Made by a program: the position numbers and the translations under genes | The notes under the pieces: model-generated | What the model saw: only the letters and a program-made list of their open reading frames with translations | Told to the model about the DNA's origin: nothing | The model's database searches: none | Assembly (NCBI GenBank): GCA_030673005.1 | Contig: DAOVFI010000179.1 | Coordinates: 1-5,531 of the forward strand | DNA from: Planctomycetales bacterium | GTDB lineage: Bacteria; Planctomycetota; Phycisphaerae; SM23-33 | DNA length: 5,531 nucleotides | Direction of reading: 5' to 3' | In this document: positions 5,026-5,531 of the stretch, in pieces | How the letters are laid out: the number at the start of each line of letters is the position of its first letter | How positions within the stretch are numbered: position 1 is the stretch's first letter

Positions 5026-5531
5026 ATGATTATCAAGCGAGGCAATCCGTGGAAAAATCTCGGTAACGGGCCGCTGGTCGCTCCGTCGCTGCTGGCGTGT
5101 GATTTTACGCGAGTCGGCGAGCAGATTACCGCCGTCATCGCCGCCGGGTCCGATGTGCTGCACGTCGATATTATGGACGGGCATTTCGTGCCGAACCTGT
5201 CGATGGGTCCGGGGTTCGTCAGGAGCGTCCGCGCCTTCACCGACTATCCTCTCGACGTGCACATAATGGTAACCGACCCTGCTTACTACGCCGAAAAGTT
5301 CGCCGAAGCCGGGGCCGACTCGGTTACCTTTCACATCGAGACGACCGAGAAACCGATGGAAATAATCAATCTTCTTCACGATCGCGGCATCGGGGCGGGC
5401 GTATCGCTCAAACCCGCGACGCCGGTAGAGTCAATTGAACCTGTCATTGACCGGGTTGATATGGTATTGGTAATGACGGTCGAACCGGGCTACGGCGGGC
5501 AGGTTTTCATGGAAGGCCAGTTGCCGAAGAT
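5026..5531 (+). CDS. rpe: Ribulose-phosphate 3-epimerase, 3' end outside the window
   Basis: The first 168 codons are present and the frame is open at the window end; full proteins are usually about 215-230 residues. The enzyme interconverts D-ribulose-5-phosphate and D-xylulose-5-phosphate in the pentose phosphate pathway, using a TIM barrel and a divalent metal. Visible motifs are APSLLACDF (19-27), HVDIMDGHFVPNLSMGP (46-62) with metal ligand His46 and catalytic Asp48, LDVHIMV (76-82) with ligand His79, and MTVEPGYGGQVF (150-161). The second catalytic Asp, in the VDGG region, lies beyond the window. The N-terminus is about 12 residues longer than in E. coli Rpe, but no other in-frame ATG, GTG or TTG precedes the conserved core. 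Only a weak Shine-Dalgarno is visible, and the 10-base gap from the isomerase suggests translational coupling. Confidence 0.97.
   Translation, partial: MIIKRGNPWKNLGNGPLVAPSLLACDFTRVGEQITAVIAAGSDVLHVDIMDGHFVPNLSMGPGFVRSVRAFTDYPLDVHIMVTDPAYYAEKFAEAGADSVTFHIETTEKPMEIINLLHDRGIGAGVSLKPATPVESIEPVIDRVDMVLVMTVEPGYGGQVFMEGQLPK

Overview
The window carries a central carbon metabolism cluster, all on the + strand: glyceraldehyde-3-phosphate dehydrogenase (gap), phosphoglycerate kinase (pgk), a sugar isomerase of the L-fucose/L-arabinose isomerase class, and the start of ribulose-phosphate 3-epimerase (rpe, cut by the window end). A small MNT/HEPN toxin-antitoxin-like module with a shortened HEPN partner lies between gap and pgk. 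The source is a bacterium with G+C-rich coding DNA (one pgk line counts to 67% G+C). A free-living member of the Planctomycetota (Phycisphaerae-like) fits the protein style and the mix of glycolytic genes with a fucose-isomerase-like gene, but this is an impression and not a demonstrated placement.

Layout. Positions 1-513 hold no convincing gene and are A+T-richer. They contain a nested hairpin ending in eight T (157-220), then a 26-nt imperfect terminal inverted repeat pair (221-246 and 373-398) flanked on both sides by T tracts, then a probable promoter and a clear Shine-Dalgarno site for gap. gap (514-1530) ends at a textbook intrinsic terminator (1566-1604). Only nine bases later begins the MNT nucleotidyltransferase gene (1614-1928), overlapping by ATGA a HEPN reading frame that stops after 47 codons (1925-2068). 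pgk (2111-3364) follows after 42 bases. Its stop codon lies inside a 136-bp array of three perfect 10-bp-stem hairpins at a 50-bp period (3361-3496). The isomerase (3525-5015) and rpe (from 5026) are 10 bases apart and look like one transcription unit.

How the genes fit together. gap and pgk catalyse consecutive glycolytic/gluconeogenic steps. rpe interconverts ribulose-5-phosphate and xylulose-5-phosphate. The isomerase would interconvert a free aldose and ketose and could feed pentose or deoxyhexose carbon into the same pathways. The MNT/HEPN pair is unrelated in function, is lower in G+C (about 40-53% in sampled lines), and looks like an acquired and partly decayed insertion between gap and pgk.

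The items most worth a second look are the inverted-repeat element upstream of gap, the hairpin array between pgk and the isomerase, and the truncated HEPN next to an intact MNT. No wholly new multi-gene system is evident.
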